The notes under the pieces were generated by a model that saw only the letters and a program-made list of their open reading frames with translations, had not been told where the DNA came from and made no database searches. Shown here one piece after another: positions 18,519-27,338 of a stretch of 64,000 nt of DNA (positions are counted from its first letter, which is position 1; each line of letters begins with the position of its first letter). Origin of the DNA: Komagataeibacter sucrofermentans DSM 15973 (GTDB lineage Bacteria; Pseudomonadota; Alphaproteobacteria; Acetobacterales; Acetobacteraceae); the NCBI RefSeq assembly GCF_040581405.1, contig NZ_CP137157.1, positions 142,001-206,000 of the forward strand. The letters run 5' to 3'. Made by a program: the position numbers and the translations under genes.

Positions 18519-19244
18519 GTGCAGGCAGATCAACAGCTCCGCATCCTTGTTGCGGAAGACGACGCCGCTCTGTCCGTCATGCTCACCTATAACCTCGAGG
18601 CAGCGGGGCATACGGTCATGCCGGTCGATAACGGGCTTGATGCCCTGACCGGCGTGAGCAGCTGGAAACCCGACCTTGTGCTGCTGGACTGGATGATGCC
18701 GGGCCTTTCGGGCGTGGATCTGTGCCGCAGGCTGCGCATGGCGGCGGCCACGCGCTACCTGCCCATCATCATGCTCACCGCGCGCGGCGAGGAACAGGAT
18801 TCCATTCACGCGCTCGATACCGGGGCGGATGACTACCTCGTCAAACCCTGTGGCATGGACGTGCTGCAGGCCCGCGTGCGCGCGGTAATGCGGCGCAGCG
18901 CGGGCCGGGCTACGGCTGCCACCGTGGCGGAAGGGGATGTCCTGACCTTTGCCGATGTCACGATCGACCATGGGGGCCGCCGCGTGTCGCGCGCGGGCGG
19001 CACCATTGCGCTGGGGCCGACCGAATACCGCATTCTGCTGCATCTCATGCGCCATCCGCGTCGGGTGTTTTCGCGGGCTGAAATTCTGGCCGCCGCGTGG
19101 GATGACCGCATCCATGTGGAGGAACGCACGGTGGATGTGCATATCCGCCGCCTGCGCCTTGCGCTCAACGCCACGGGCGGGGCCGACCTGATCCGCACCG
19201 TGCGCTCAAGTGGCTACATGCTTGATGATGGCCAGGCAGACTGA
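18519..19244 (+). CDS. phoB: Response regulator PhoB
   Basis: 241 residues from a GTG, with GGGAGGC in the end of phoU. The receiver domain has the acidic pair EDD near the start, the phosphorylated Asp in LVLLDWMMPG, Thr in MLTARGEE and Lys in DDYLVKPC. The C-terminal OmpR/PhoB winged helix (LGPTEYRILLHLMRHP, DDRIHVEERTVDVHIRRLR) binds Pho boxes. The sensor kinase PhoR is not next to it. The gene ends just before a two-stem hairpin repeat. Confidence 0.92.
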   Translation: MQADQQLRILVAEDDAALSVMLTYNLEAAGHTVMPVDNGLDALTGVSSWKPDLVLLDWMMPGLSGVDLCRRLRMAAATRYLPIIMLTARGEEQDSIHALDTGADDYLVKPCGMDVLQARVRAVMRRSAGRATAATVAEGDVLTFADVTIDHGGRRVSRAGGTIALGPTEYRILLHLMRHPRRVFSRAEILAAAWDDRIHVEERTVDVHIRRLRLALNATGGADLIRTVRSSGYMLDDGQAD

Positions 19245-19257
19245 TGAAGAATGATGC

Positions 19258-19336
19258 ACGTTTTTGGTGAAGCTTTTTTCAAAAAGCTTCATAAAGACGC
19301 GGCCTTTTTGAAAAAAGGCCGCGTCTGAAAACGTTT
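19258..19336. repeat. Dispersed hairpin repeat, full two-stem form
   Basis: Stem 1 is GTGAAGCTTTTTTCAAAAAGC followed by TTCA (19266-19291). Stem 2 is GACGCGGCCTTTTT and AAAAAAGGCCGCGTC (19296-19325). Outer arms CGTTTTTGG and GAAAACG frame both. The stop codon of the minus-strand deformylase homologue lies at its right edge (19335). Confidence 0.85.
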
Positions 19337-19832
19337 ATCCCCGCTCCAGCCTGGCATACCGCCTGAGTGCGCGCTCGCGCCGCAGGCGTGACAGGCGCCG
19401 GGTCCAGAACAGGCCATTGGTCTGGTCGATCTCGTGCTGCAGGCACGCACTCAGCAGGCCATCCGCCTCGTCTTCCGCCACGGTGCCGTCGGGGCGGTCG
19501 TAGCGCACCCGCACGCGGGCAGGCCGGGTGACGGGCGCGTGGATGCCGGGCATGGACAGGCTGCCTTCCTCCATCGTGGCGGTGTCATCGGAGTGCCAGA
19601 TGATCTCGGGGTTGGCATAGACATGCGCGCCCGCGCCCTCATGCAGGTCGATCACCACCAGCCGCAGGGGCTGGCCCACATGGCTGGCGGTTATGCCCAG
19701 CCCCGGTGCCGCGCGCAGGGTGTCGAGCAGGTCGCGGGCCAGTCGGGCCGTTTCGGCGCTGGTGGCGTCAACGGGGCGGGCGACCTGTTCGAGGCATGCA
19801 TGCGGGTAGCGGATGATCGGCACGATGGCCAT
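19335..19832 (-). CDS. Degenerate peptide deformylase homologue
   Basis: 165 residues, the length and fold order of bacterial peptide deformylase. All three catalytic motifs are altered. Motif 1 reads GLGITASH (44-51), with His for the oxyanion glutamine. Motif 2 reads EEGSLSMPG, with Ser91 for the metal-binding cysteine. Motif 3 reads QHEIDQTNG, with Gln137 for the second metal histidine; H133 and E134 remain. Two of three metal ligands are therefore lost, so normal N-formyl removal is unlikely. The frame is intact, which argues for a kept non-deformylase role. It follows a lipoprotein gene by 17 nt. Confidence 0.8.
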   Translation of the reverse strand: MAIVPIIRYPHACLEQVARPVDATSAETARLARDLLDTLRAAPGLGITASHVGQPLRLVVIDLHEGAGAHVYANPEIIWHSDDTATMEEGSLSMPGIHAPVTRPARVRVRYDRPDGTVAEDEADGLLSACLQHEIDQTNGLFWTRRLSRLRRERALRRYARLERG

Positions 19833-19849
19833 GGCGGGTGTTCCGGGCT

Positions 19850-20482
19850 TCAGTACAGGAAGGGACCGTTATCATCCGCGTTGAGGTTGGTGTAGTAGGG
19901 AATGTAGAAATTCAGGCCGAACGGGCTGTAGGTATGCTCCACGCCCGAGACGGGGCGCAGCGGCTTGACGTTATGCTCGGCAAGGCAGTCATACAGCGTC
20001 TCGCGCAGGTGGTCGGTTTCCTTGTCCGATTTCGGGGCGCCATAGAACAGGTCATGCGCGTAGGGCTTGCAGGCCTGCGGCGTGTGTTCATAATAATTGG
20101 CGTAACGGTCCTGCTGGTTGCGGGCGATATCGGCATCCGACAGCCACTGGTGGGTTGCGGTCGTGGTGTTCCACAGGGCTTTCCAGTCCGTGTGCATGTG
20201 CGACAGGCGGGCGATGGCCACGCCATCCTCGCGCGTGCCATCGCCGCGCACGAGGGCGCCATGGCAGGCCAGCACCTGCACGTGGTCGTTATAGACCGAA
20301 CTTTTGACCGTGCCCCCCTCGAAACGGATGGCGGGCGAAGCTGCGGGCGTGCCCTGGTTTGCCGTGCGCACGATGGCCGCGCCAATGGCGGGCTGGCTGC
20401 AGTAATTGACCATGGGGCGGGGCGAATGCTGCGCGCAGGCGGCCATGGCGAGCGGAAGACAGAGAGCAACAAGACGGCGCAA
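19850..20482 (-). CDS. Uncharacterised lipoprotein
   Basis: 210 residues. Signal peptide MRRLVALCLPLAMAAC ends in a lipobox with Cys16 as the lipidated residue. The mature part has three further cysteines (YCSQ, ACHG, ACKPY, plus LYDCLAEHN) and a tyrosine-rich C terminus (HTYSPFGLNFYIPYYTNL). The family was not recognised. It is probably cotranscribed with the deformylase homologue 17 nt downstream, an unusual pairing across compartments. Confidence 0.65.
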   Translation of the reverse strand: MRRLVALCLPLAMAACAQHSPRPMVNYCSQPAIGAAIVRTANQGTPAASPAIRFEGGTVKSSVYNDHVQVLACHGALVRGDGTREDGVAIARLSHMHTDWKALWNTTTATHQWLSDADIARNQQDRYANYYEHTPQACKPYAHDLFYGAPKSDKETDHLRETLYDCLAEHNVKPLRPVSGVEHTYSPFGLNFYIPYYTNLNADDNGPFLY

Positions 20483-20648
20483 CGGTTTTTTCCTTTTTGG
20501 TGGGGCGCGTCAACCCGTCATGCGGCGGGTTGTCCGGGCCGGAGCATCAAGGGTCCATATAATGCAAAAAGAAGGCGTGAAACTGTTTTTTGCCTGATGG
20601 CTGCGATGTTTTTTCAAGATAGCTGTGCGCCCGCGCGGGTGGGCGGCA

Positions 20649-21230
20649 TCATGGCGCGTCTTTCATGCCGCTGGCCTTCGGCGGCGTGAAGAACCATTTC
20701 ACCAGCCCGAGGAAGCCACGGCGCCTGCGCCTGTCTGGCCTGCTGCGTGAATAGGTAGGGTTATAGCGCAGGGTAATGCTGGCGTAGTCATAGACGATGC
20801 ATACAGGCGTGGGCGGGCGGGCATACAGGTCATATGTTGCGCAGTGGATGATGCTGCACACCTCATAGGCCCGGCCCGGCCGCCGCCCGCGTGAGGGCGC
20901 GCCCGCGCCGAGCACTTCATAATCCTCAAGCTCATGCAGCACGAGGTAATCCGGCTGCATGATGTGCGTGATGGCTTTTACGCCAAGCCTGCCTGCAAGT
21001 TCATGGATGGAACCATCAAAGGCGTGCAGGGGGTAGCGTTCGGCATCGCCGATGTTCTGGTACAGGGTCGCGCCATCATATTCCAGCTTCAGCTGGATGA
21101 TGTTGCAGATGTCGAGAAGGATGAAGGTGGTCCTGCCCTTGCGGTCGGTGGGGGAACATTCCAGCCATCGGTTGTTTGCTACCGTGCGCATGATGGTCCG
21201 GACATCATCAAATCTGTCGTAGTAAGACAT
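20649..21230 (-). CDS. Uncharacterised 193-residue protein
   Basis: Soluble protein without signal peptide, starting MSYYDRFDDVRTIMRTVANN. The N-terminal two thirds mix helix and strand. The C terminus is very basic (SRSRPDRRRRRGFLGLVKWF), which could bind membrane or nucleic acid. A GGGGAGGAAT site lies before the ATG. I do not recognise the family, and the neighbours give no hint. Confidence 0.55.
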   Translation of the reverse strand: MSYYDRFDDVRTIMRTVANNRWLECSPTDRKGRTTFILLDICNIIQLKLEYDGATLYQNIGDAERYPLHAFDGSIHELAGRLGVKAITHIMQPDYLVLHELEDYEVLGAGAPSRGRRPGRAYEVCSIIHCATYDLYARPPTPVCIVYDYASITLRYNPTYSRSRPDRRRRRGFLGLVKWFFTPPKASGMKDAP

Positions 21231-21527
21231 GGATTCCTCCCCTGTTATTTATAGGGCGGGGGGAGGACGTAACAATAATACAAATCTTCAATACGGCCCT
21301 GTGCGTTTTTTCCTTTACCGGGGGCATTGTTGCGGGGGTGGAGGCATCAACCCGTCCGGACGCCAGGGGCAGCAGCCCGATAGCGCCCGCGTGCGCGACA
21401 GGGGCTGCCGACGCGGTAGGAGAGTAGGCAGTTCCATGGTGGAAACATCCCGTCAGGATGGGTCTGGCCCCACGGGAGCATTGACCTGTCGGGCAGGCCC
21501 ATAGCGTGCACGGATCAATGCACGGGT
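21231..21527. other. Spacer with a GC-rich foldable core
   Basis: 297 nt between ribokinase (ends 21528) and the 193-residue gene. GCAGCCC (21372-21378) pairs with GGGCTGC (21402-21408), enclosing a GCGC/GCGC inner stem. No ORF with a ribosome site was seen. It could hold a small RNA or leader, but no known RNA family was recognised. Confidence 0.3.
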
Positions 21528-22466
21528 TCAGCCCGACCGGGCATCGAGCAGGATGGCGACTTCATCTGCCGTGGGCGCGGCTTCGGCGGCGCCTGCGCGC
21601 GTGGTGGCCAGTGCGCCGCAGCCTGCGGCAAAACGCACGGCTTCGGCCATATCCGCCCCGCGCGCCAGCGCCGTGGCCAGACCGGCATTGAAGCAGTCAC
21701 CCGCCGCCACCGTGTCGATGGCCTTGACGCGGAAGGGAGGTACAAACCCCTGTGCCACCGGCGTGGACCACACCACACCCCGATGCCCCAGCTTGATGAT
21801 GGCCGTGCGCGTGCCGCGTGCGTGCAGGATGCGCGCGGCGGCAAGGGCCGTGGCCTCATCGGTGGGGGTGATGCCGGTCAGGGCCTGTGTTTCGGTCTCG
21901 TTGGGGGTGATGATGTCGGCTACGGCGTACAGCGCCTCGGGCAGGCCGGCATCCGGCACGGGGGCGGGGTCGAGCATGACGGGTATGCCGCGCTCATGGG
22001 CCGCGCGGGCCATGGCCAGCACAAGATGCGGGTCCATCTCCAGTTGCAGCATGATCATTGCGGCATTGTCCAGCACCGGGGCAAGGATTGCGGCGCACGG
22101 GCCGCCATGTGCCATGTTGGCCCCGCCATCGACCAGGATCTGGTTCTGGCCCGCATGGTTGATGGTAATGAAGGCACGCCCGGTTCCCGCCGTTGCATCG
22201 GCCATGAGGTAGCGCGTGTTGACGCCAGCTTCCGCCAGGGTGGCGCGTGCCATGTCCGCCAGCATGTCCTGTCCGGTCCAGCCCGCAAGGGCCACGTCCT
22301 GGCCCAGCCGTGCCACGGCAATGGCCTGGTTGGCTCCCTTGCCACCGAGCCCGGTGCTGGAGCCATGCACATGCAGCGTCTCGCCCGGCTGGGCAAAACG
22401 CGCGACATGCACGACAAAATCAATATTCGTGCTGCCAATGACGGCAATGGCGGACGGCGTGGACAT
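21528..22466 (-). CDS. rbsK: Ribokinase (PfkB family)
   Basis: 312 residues from the ATG at 22466 with AGGGGCC upstream. Ribokinase marks: start AVIGSTNIDFV, the substrate loop GGKGANQAIAVARLG, GLGG, NETE in DIITPNETETQ, KLGHRGV, and the ATP and catalytic-base signature DTVAAGDCFNAGLA near the C terminus. It phosphorylates ribose to ribose 5-phosphate in the cytoplasm. No ribose transporter gene is near. Confidence 0.9.
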   Translation of the reverse strand: MSTPSAIAVIGSTNIDFVVHVARFAQPGETLHVHGSSTGLGGKGANQAIAVARLGQDVALAGWTGQDMLADMARATLAEAGVNTRYLMADATAGTGRAFITINHAGQNQILVDGGANMAHGGPCAAILAPVLDNAAMIMLQLEMDPHLVLAMARAAHERGIPVMLDPAPVPDAGLPEALYAVADIITPNETETQALTGITPTDEATALAAARILHARGTRTAIIKLGHRGVVWSTPVAQGFVPPFRVKAIDTVAAGDCFNAGLATALARGADMAEAVRFAAGCGALATTRAGAAEAAPTADEVAILLDARSG

Positions 22467-22689
22467 GCTGGCCCCTGTGGTGGTGAATCCGGGCCACAGA
22501 CATACCAGCATGCCCATGGGATGTGGGATGAAACATGCGGAAGTTTGGGTGAAGTTTTTGAAAACAGGGCGAAAGACCAGCCAGTCCGCAAGGCTTTCCC
22601 CGCGCCATCCATTTCAAGGGAAATACACGGACCCGGCCGGCCGTTTTTAAAACCGCCCGCCCGGAACATCCCTGTGCTTTCAGGCCGTG

Positions 22690-25218
22690 TCAGGCAACCG
22701 GCACGCTTTCGGCCCGGCGTTCTTTTATCCATGTATCAAGGGCTGCGGTATCCATCGGGCGGCCAAAGTAATAGCCCTGTATAACGTCGCAGTCGATGTT
22801 GCGCAGCTGGGCGCACTGGGTGGCGTCCTCCACCCCTTCGGCCACCACGGTCATGCCCAGCGTATGGCCGATGCGGATGATGGCGGTCACCACCTGCCGC
22901 ACGTTGCCGGTGCTGCCAAAGCCGTTCATGAAGCTGCGGTCGATCTTGACCTCGCTTATGGGCAGGCTGGCAAGGTTGGACAGGCTGGAATACCCGGTGC
23001 CGAAATCATCCATCGACAGGCCGATGCCCAGTTCGCGGATGGCCCTGGCGGTGGCGACCGTCTGCTCGAAATTCTCGATCATGGCGGTCTCGGTCAGTTC
23101 CACGATCAGGCGTTCGGGCGGCACGCCGGTCTCGTGCAGGATGGTGGCAAGCTGTGCCACCAGTTCGGGGTCCTGAAACTGGATGGCCGAGACATTGACC
23201 GATACGGTCGGCACGGGAATGCCATGCGCGATCCATTGCGCCATCTGCGCGCACGCCGCCCGCAGCGACCACATGCCGATGGCGCGGATCTGCCCGGTTT
23301 CCTCCGCCACGGGAATGAACCGCCCCGGCGAGACCATGCCCAGTACCGCATCGTTCCAGCGTGATAGCGCCTCCACGCCATGCAGTTCGCCCGTGCTCAG
23401 GTCAACCTGGGGCTGGTAGACAAGGGTCAGCCGGTTATCGGCAATGGCCTCGCGCAGGGCGGAAGCGAGGATGATGTGGTCCTCGGCCTGCCGGTTCATG
23501 GAGGGGTGGAAGAAGCGGTAGCAGCACCGCCCCGCCTTCTTGGCCTGCGCCAGCGCGGTATAGGCCTGGCGCAGCGTTTCTTCCACGGCCTGCCCGTCCT
23601 GATGGGTGCTGATGCCAATGCTGCCAGAAATGTTGATGGGAATGCCATCGACCGTAAATGGCTCTTCAAGCGTGTGGAGGATGCGCTCGGCCAGATGCGT
23701 GATGTCGGTGGCATCCTGCGTGGTCAGCACCACGAATTCATCGCCCTCCGTGCGCACCAGCACGTCGCGGCCCACAATGCCGTGGCGCAGGCGGCCCGCG
23801 AGTTCGAGCAGCATCTGGTCGGCCCGGCCCTGGCCGAGCGCCTGCACGATCTTGCGGAAACGGTCGAGGTCGATGACCATGATGCTCAGCGCTGTGGCAG
23901 GCGGCCGGGCCACGAGTTCGTTGAGGCGGCGGTTGAGCCACAGGCGGTTGGGCAGGCTGGTCAGCCGGTCGGTATAGGACAGGCGGATGATGGATTCACG
24001 GCTGCGCTGCTGCTCGATGGCCAGCATGGCCAGATGCACGCAGGCCTGCACAATGCGCCGGTGCCACGCCCCCGGCTGGCCAGGCGTGCGGAAATAGAGC
24101 GAGAAGCTGCCCGCAACCTCGCCATTGCGCAAAATGATGGGCACCGCCCATTCCGCCGCCAGCGCGTGCTCCGCCACCACCGTGCGCAGGGCAGGCCAGC
24201 GGTCTTCCGCCGCAAGGTCGGGCACCACGACTTCCTTCGCCGTGGCGATGGCCGTGCCGCATGCGCCCCCCGCGGTGCTGGCCTCCAGCCCCTCGAACGC
24301 CTGCAGCACGGGCAGGGGCATGGCGCCGTGGCCACCGGCATGCAGCACGCCGCCGGTGCTGAGCATGACCACGGCCATGCAGTCCGGCGCGATGAGTTCG
24401 ATGCGGCGGCACATGAAATCGAGCATCTCGCGCAGCGAGAACTGGTCCGTCAGCGCCTCGACCACGTCACGCTGCAGGTTGCGCAACTGCCGGTCGTGCG
24501 TGATGTCGTGAATGATGATGATGATATCATCCAGCGTGCCATCATCCGCATAATGTGGCGTGACCGCGCAGCGCAGCCACAGCGCCACGCCCTGCGGGCC
24601 ACGGGCCTGCACATCCACCTCGAAGCCGGTGCGGCGCGCAAGGTGCGCGCGGAACTGGCGCAGGGTGCCAATATCGTTTTCCGCTCCCGCCAGCAGCGTG
24701 CCAAACGGCGCGCCGTGCAGCGCGTCGCGCTCCACGCCAAGCATGGTGGCGATGGCGGCATTGGCGTGGGTGATGCGGTACTGCGCATCGAGCACCACAA
24801 TGCCCCGGTCGGTCGCCTGCACGATCATGGCGCTGATCTCGGCCTGTTCGCGCATCAGTTCTTCATGCGTGCGGTCATGCAGGGCGATCAGCTCATAGGG
24901 CACGCCATCCCATTCCAGGTTTTCGCGGTACAGGCGCACGGGCAGGCCCAGCCCGTCCCTGCGGCGCAGCGTGGTGGTGCATGATGGCGTGGCCCCGTGT
25001 TCTGGCAGGGCCTGCGTGGTTGCTGCATCCACAGCGGGCAGCATGCCCCGGGTAAACAGGCGGCCCATGCGTGTGGCGGCGAGTTCCGCCGCGCTGTAGC
25101 CGGTCATGGCGCAGGCGCGCGCGTTGCCATAGAGCACGTGGCCTGCCCTGTCCGCCATCATGAGTGCCAGCGGCAGTTTCTCCAGAAGCGGGGAAGAAAT
25201 CTGTGTAATGTCTGGCAT
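22690..25218 (-). CDS. PAS-PAS-GAF-GGDEF-EAL cyclic-di-GMP protein, probably a phosphodiesterase
   Basis: 842 residues from the ATG at 25218. Domains in order: PAS (about 10-120), PAS (125-240), GAF (260-400), GGDEF (415-570), EAL (585-835). The EAL core is complete: GVEALSRW (616-618 is EAL), MDDFGTGYSSL and AEGVED. The GGDEF site reads EGDEF (491-495), and the substrate loop DLDRFRKIVQAL lacks the usual Asn-Asp, so cyclase activity is doubtful. In cellulose-making acetic acid bacteria such proteins set cyclic-di-GMP levels for cellulose synthase. Monocistronic. Confidence 0.85.
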   Translation of the reverse strand: MPDITQISSPLLEKLPLALMMADRAGHVLYGNARACAMTGYSAAELAATRMGRLFTRGMLPAVDAATTQALPEHGATPSCTTTLRRRDGLGLPVRLYRENLEWDGVPYELIALHDRTHEELMREQAEISAMIVQATDRGIVVLDAQYRITHANAAIATMLGVERDALHGAPFGTLLAGAENDIGTLRQFRAHLARRTGFEVDVQARGPQGVALWLRCAVTPHYADDGTLDDIIIIIHDITHDRQLRNLQRDVVEALTDQFSLREMLDFMCRRIELIAPDCMAVVMLSTGGVLHAGGHGAMPLPVLQAFEGLEASTAGGACGTAIATAKEVVVPDLAAEDRWPALRTVVAEHALAAEWAVPIILRNGEVAGSFSLYFRTPGQPGAWHRRIVQACVHLAMLAIEQQRSRESIIRLSYTDRLTSLPNRLWLNRRLNELVARPPATALSIMVIDLDRFRKIVQALGQGRADQMLLELAGRLRHGIVGRDVLVRTEGDEFVVLTTQDATDITHLAERILHTLEEPFTVDGIPINISGSIGISTHQDGQAVEETLRQAYTALAQAKKAGRCCYRFFHPSMNRQAEDHIILASALREAIADNRLTLVYQPQVDLSTGELHGVEALSRWNDAVLGMVSPGRFIPVAEETGQIRAIGMWSLRAACAQMAQWIAHGIPVPTVSVNVSAIQFQDPELVAQLATILHETGVPPERLIVELTETAMIENFEQTVATARAIRELGIGLSMDDFGTGYSSLSNLASLPISEVKIDRSFMNGFGSTGNVRQVVTAIIRIGHTLGMTVVAEGVEDATQCAQLRNIDCDVIQGYYFGRPMDTAALDTWIKERRAESVPVA

Positions 25219-25438
25219 GATGGCGTCTTTCCACAAGGTCTTGGCCCACCGTTGCAGCACAGGCCCATGAGGGCGGGGCGTAAAGCGCACGGTTTTTTCA
25301 GGCGATAAGGGGCATAAGCGTATCTTTAACTCTATTGCGGCAGCTTTATGGCCTGCTGCTGTATTGTGTTTACCGATCCGCTTTTGTGTTTTGACTGTTC
25401 CGCCACCTGTGCATACGTGGCCATGGTGCTGCGGTGGA

Positions 25439-25891
25439 TCAGTATTCAGGCTTTTCTCCCCTGGCGGGAACGGAGGTGGGCGTGCCCGGCGTGCCGGCAT
25501 AGGTCAGCAGCACGATGGTGCGGGTATCGCCCGTTTCCCCGCGATGCGTGTCATTTACGGATTCGGCAAACGCTTCGCCCTGATGGAAAGTTTCCTTTCT
25601 GCCACTATCACGATCATGAATCGTCAACTGCCCTTCCAGCACGTAGCCCGCGTTGGGCACGGGGTGGGTGTGCCACGGCAGCGCGGTATGGGCGGGAATG
25701 GTCAGGCGGATCATGGTCAGTTCGGGGCGCGTGGTGGGGTAGGGCGCATACGCCACGCCATTCCATGAATGATCGGCCTGCAGCAGGATATCACGATGGC
25801 CGGAGGCGACCGTCTGGGCATGGGCTGCTGTCGTGGCAAGGCTGGCAATGCACAGGCAGGCGGCGGCCAGGCGGGCAGGGTGCAGGGGCAT
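25439..25891 (-). CDS. Periplasmic cupin-domain protein
   Basis: 150 residues: signal peptide ending near AHA-QT, then a single cupin barrel. Motif 1 has PWHTHPVPNAGYVLEG with two metal histidines and a Gly-rich turn; the second motif lies around FHQGEAFAESVNDTHRGET. The metal-binding residues look intact. The substrate is unknown. It is separate from the polyene operon, whose last gene ends 127 nt before. Confidence 0.75.
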   Translation of the reverse strand: MPLHPARLAAACLCIASLATTAAHAQTVASGHRDILLQADHSWNGVAYAPYPTTRPELTMIRLTIPAHTALPWHTHPVPNAGYVLEGQLTIHDRDSGRKETFHQGEAFAESVNDTHRGETGDTRTIVLLTYAGTPGTPTSVPARGEKPEY

Positions 25892-25982
25892 GATGGGTCT
25901 TTCCGCTTGGGTTCGTTTCTTTCCCTAGCGTTTCATTTCCCGCTGCGTTGCCATGCGGCGCGCTCACATGGCTTTGAGTGCG

Positions 25983-26010
25983 CGGGCCAGGACCATGTGG
26001 TCCTGGCCCG
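25983..26010. terminator. Strong hairpin behind the polyene operon
   Basis: CGGGCCAGGACCA (25983-25995) and TGGTCCTGGCCCG (25998-26010) form a 13-bp perfect inverted repeat with almost no loop. It starts 9 nt after the stop of the last operon gene. No T tract follows on the minus strand. Confidence 0.6.
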
Positions 26011-26018
26011 GCGCGGTT

Positions 26019-27338
26019 TTACCGGCTTGTGGGGGCCTCGGTGGTGTGCAGCAGGTCAAGGGCCTGCTGCACCTTGGCCTGCTGGGCCGCAATATAGTCG
26101 TAGTAACGCTGGTAGAACGCCGGGAACGCCCCCGATTCCCGTGCAAGCGCGGGGTGGTGCGCCTGCCACCATGAAAGCGGCTGGCGATCCTGCATGATGC
26201 GGGCATAGCGCCCGGCAAAATATTCAAGATTGGTGCGCAGGTCGTAATAATGCGCGTTCTTGAGGTAATGGGCGAAATTGCGGTGATATGACCCCAGCAC
26301 CGGATCATCGTAGAAGATGAGTGACAGCGAGGTGTTGTAAACCTCGTTGGGTGTATGCACCGGTTCTGATTCCAGCAGCACGCCCGGCTCATCGGCCAGC
26401 CAGTCATATTGCATGAAGGTCTGGTAGGTCAGTTTATCGTTGAATATGGCCTGAATGTTGTCCACCGGCACCGCATCCGTGCGGTGGATCAGGTTGACGA
26501 GTTCATTCTTGGGCACGGGAAAGCTCAGCGCCGCGAGCACGACAAAGCGGTTGATCGGCCATTCGCTCCAGAACCCCGCCGCCGCCAGCGCATTATGGGT
26601 CAGGTGGTTGCAGTTGTCCTGCAACACGTTGGAATCATAGGTTTTGGGCCCGTTGCGATAGACGGCGTTGCGCTCGTTGAGGAAATCCATGATCTTGCGC
26701 ATCTGTGGCGCGGTCACGGGCAGGCGGGCACAGAAGCGCGCGCGCCCCAGCGTGGTGGCGTAATCGGTGCCGACCGACATTTCATATTTCCAGTCCACGG
26801 CGGACATGTTGGCAGGCTTGCCGTTGAACACTTCCTTGTGGAAGATCACGCCATCATAGATGCCGCGCCGCTTGGCCTCATCCTGCGTTGCCACGTAGCC
26901 TGCGCGCGTCAGCCCCTGGCCGGGTGCGAGCGTGCCATCAAAGTAAAAGGCGCTGCTTTCCGCTCCGGTCCAGTTGGCGTTGCTGTAATGCGAGTTCATG
27001 CTGAAGCCCACGCCATCGGGCCGGTCGGCGGTACGGGTGGCATCGCATTCGGTCAGCACCGGGTAGCCCGCCTTGCGGTCAAGGCACACGCCACCAAGGA
27101 ACATGACCGCATGCCCGCCCGCGCCGCCGCTGATATCCGCGCCAAAGCCGGGTTTTTTCGATATCTGCGAGACCGCGCACAACTCGGCGTAATACGGAAA
27201 GGCCTGGTTGTACACATCGGGCCTGCTCACCTGGCCAGGATGGTTGAAATTGGTCGGCGCGCAGGCGGCCAGCAGGGCGGTGCCCGCCAGCAGGCCCGCA
27301 CAGGCCATGCGGCGCAAAAGGTGGTGTGTCATGCCCAT
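26019..27338 (-). CDS. Lipoprotein encoded last in the polyene operon
   Basis: 439 residues. The signal peptide ends in the lipobox LLAAC. Its ATG shares the final A of the previous stop (TAATG), so it is translationally coupled to the flavoprotein gene. Two conserved-looking boxes stand out: GGAGGHAVMFLGGVCL near residue 75 and DNCNHLTHNALAAAGFW near residue 240. A His box followed by a Cys box is the order seen in permuted papain-fold enzymes (YaeF/LRAT type), so an amidase or acyltransferase role at the membrane is possible. I do not recognise it as a standard aryl polyene gene. Confidence 0.6.
   Translation of the reverse strand: MGMTHHLLRRMACAGLLAGTALLAACAPTNFNHPGQVSRPDVYNQAFPYYAELCAVSQISKKPGFGADISGGAGGHAVMFLGGVCLDRKAGYPVLTECDATRTADRPDGVGFSMNSHYSNANWTGAESSAFYFDGTLAPGQGLTRAGYVATQDEAKRRGIYDGVIFHKEVFNGKPANMSAVDWKYEMSVGTDYATTLGRARFCARLPVTAPQMRKIMDFLNERNAVYRNGPKTYDSNVLQDNCNHLTHNALAAAGFWSEWPINRFVVLAALSFPVPKNELVNLIHRTDAVPVDNIQAIFNDKLTYQTFMQYDWLADEPGVLLESEPVHTPNEVYNTSLSLIFYDDPVLGSYHRNFAHYLKNAHYYDLRTNLEYFAGRYARIMQDRQPLSWWQAHHPALARESGAFPAFYQRYYDYIAAQQAKVQQALDLLHTTEAPTSR

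Noticed and set aside
21300-21500. Cobalamin riboswitch or 4.5S RNA in the spacer after rbsK
   Set aside because: Neither the B12-box nor the GGAAGGAAGCAG core could be found on either strand.
22545-22575. GGGTGAAGTTTTTGAAAAC fragment upstream of rbsK
   Set aside because: Resembles one arm of the dispersed repeat but has no pairing arm, so not counted as a copy.
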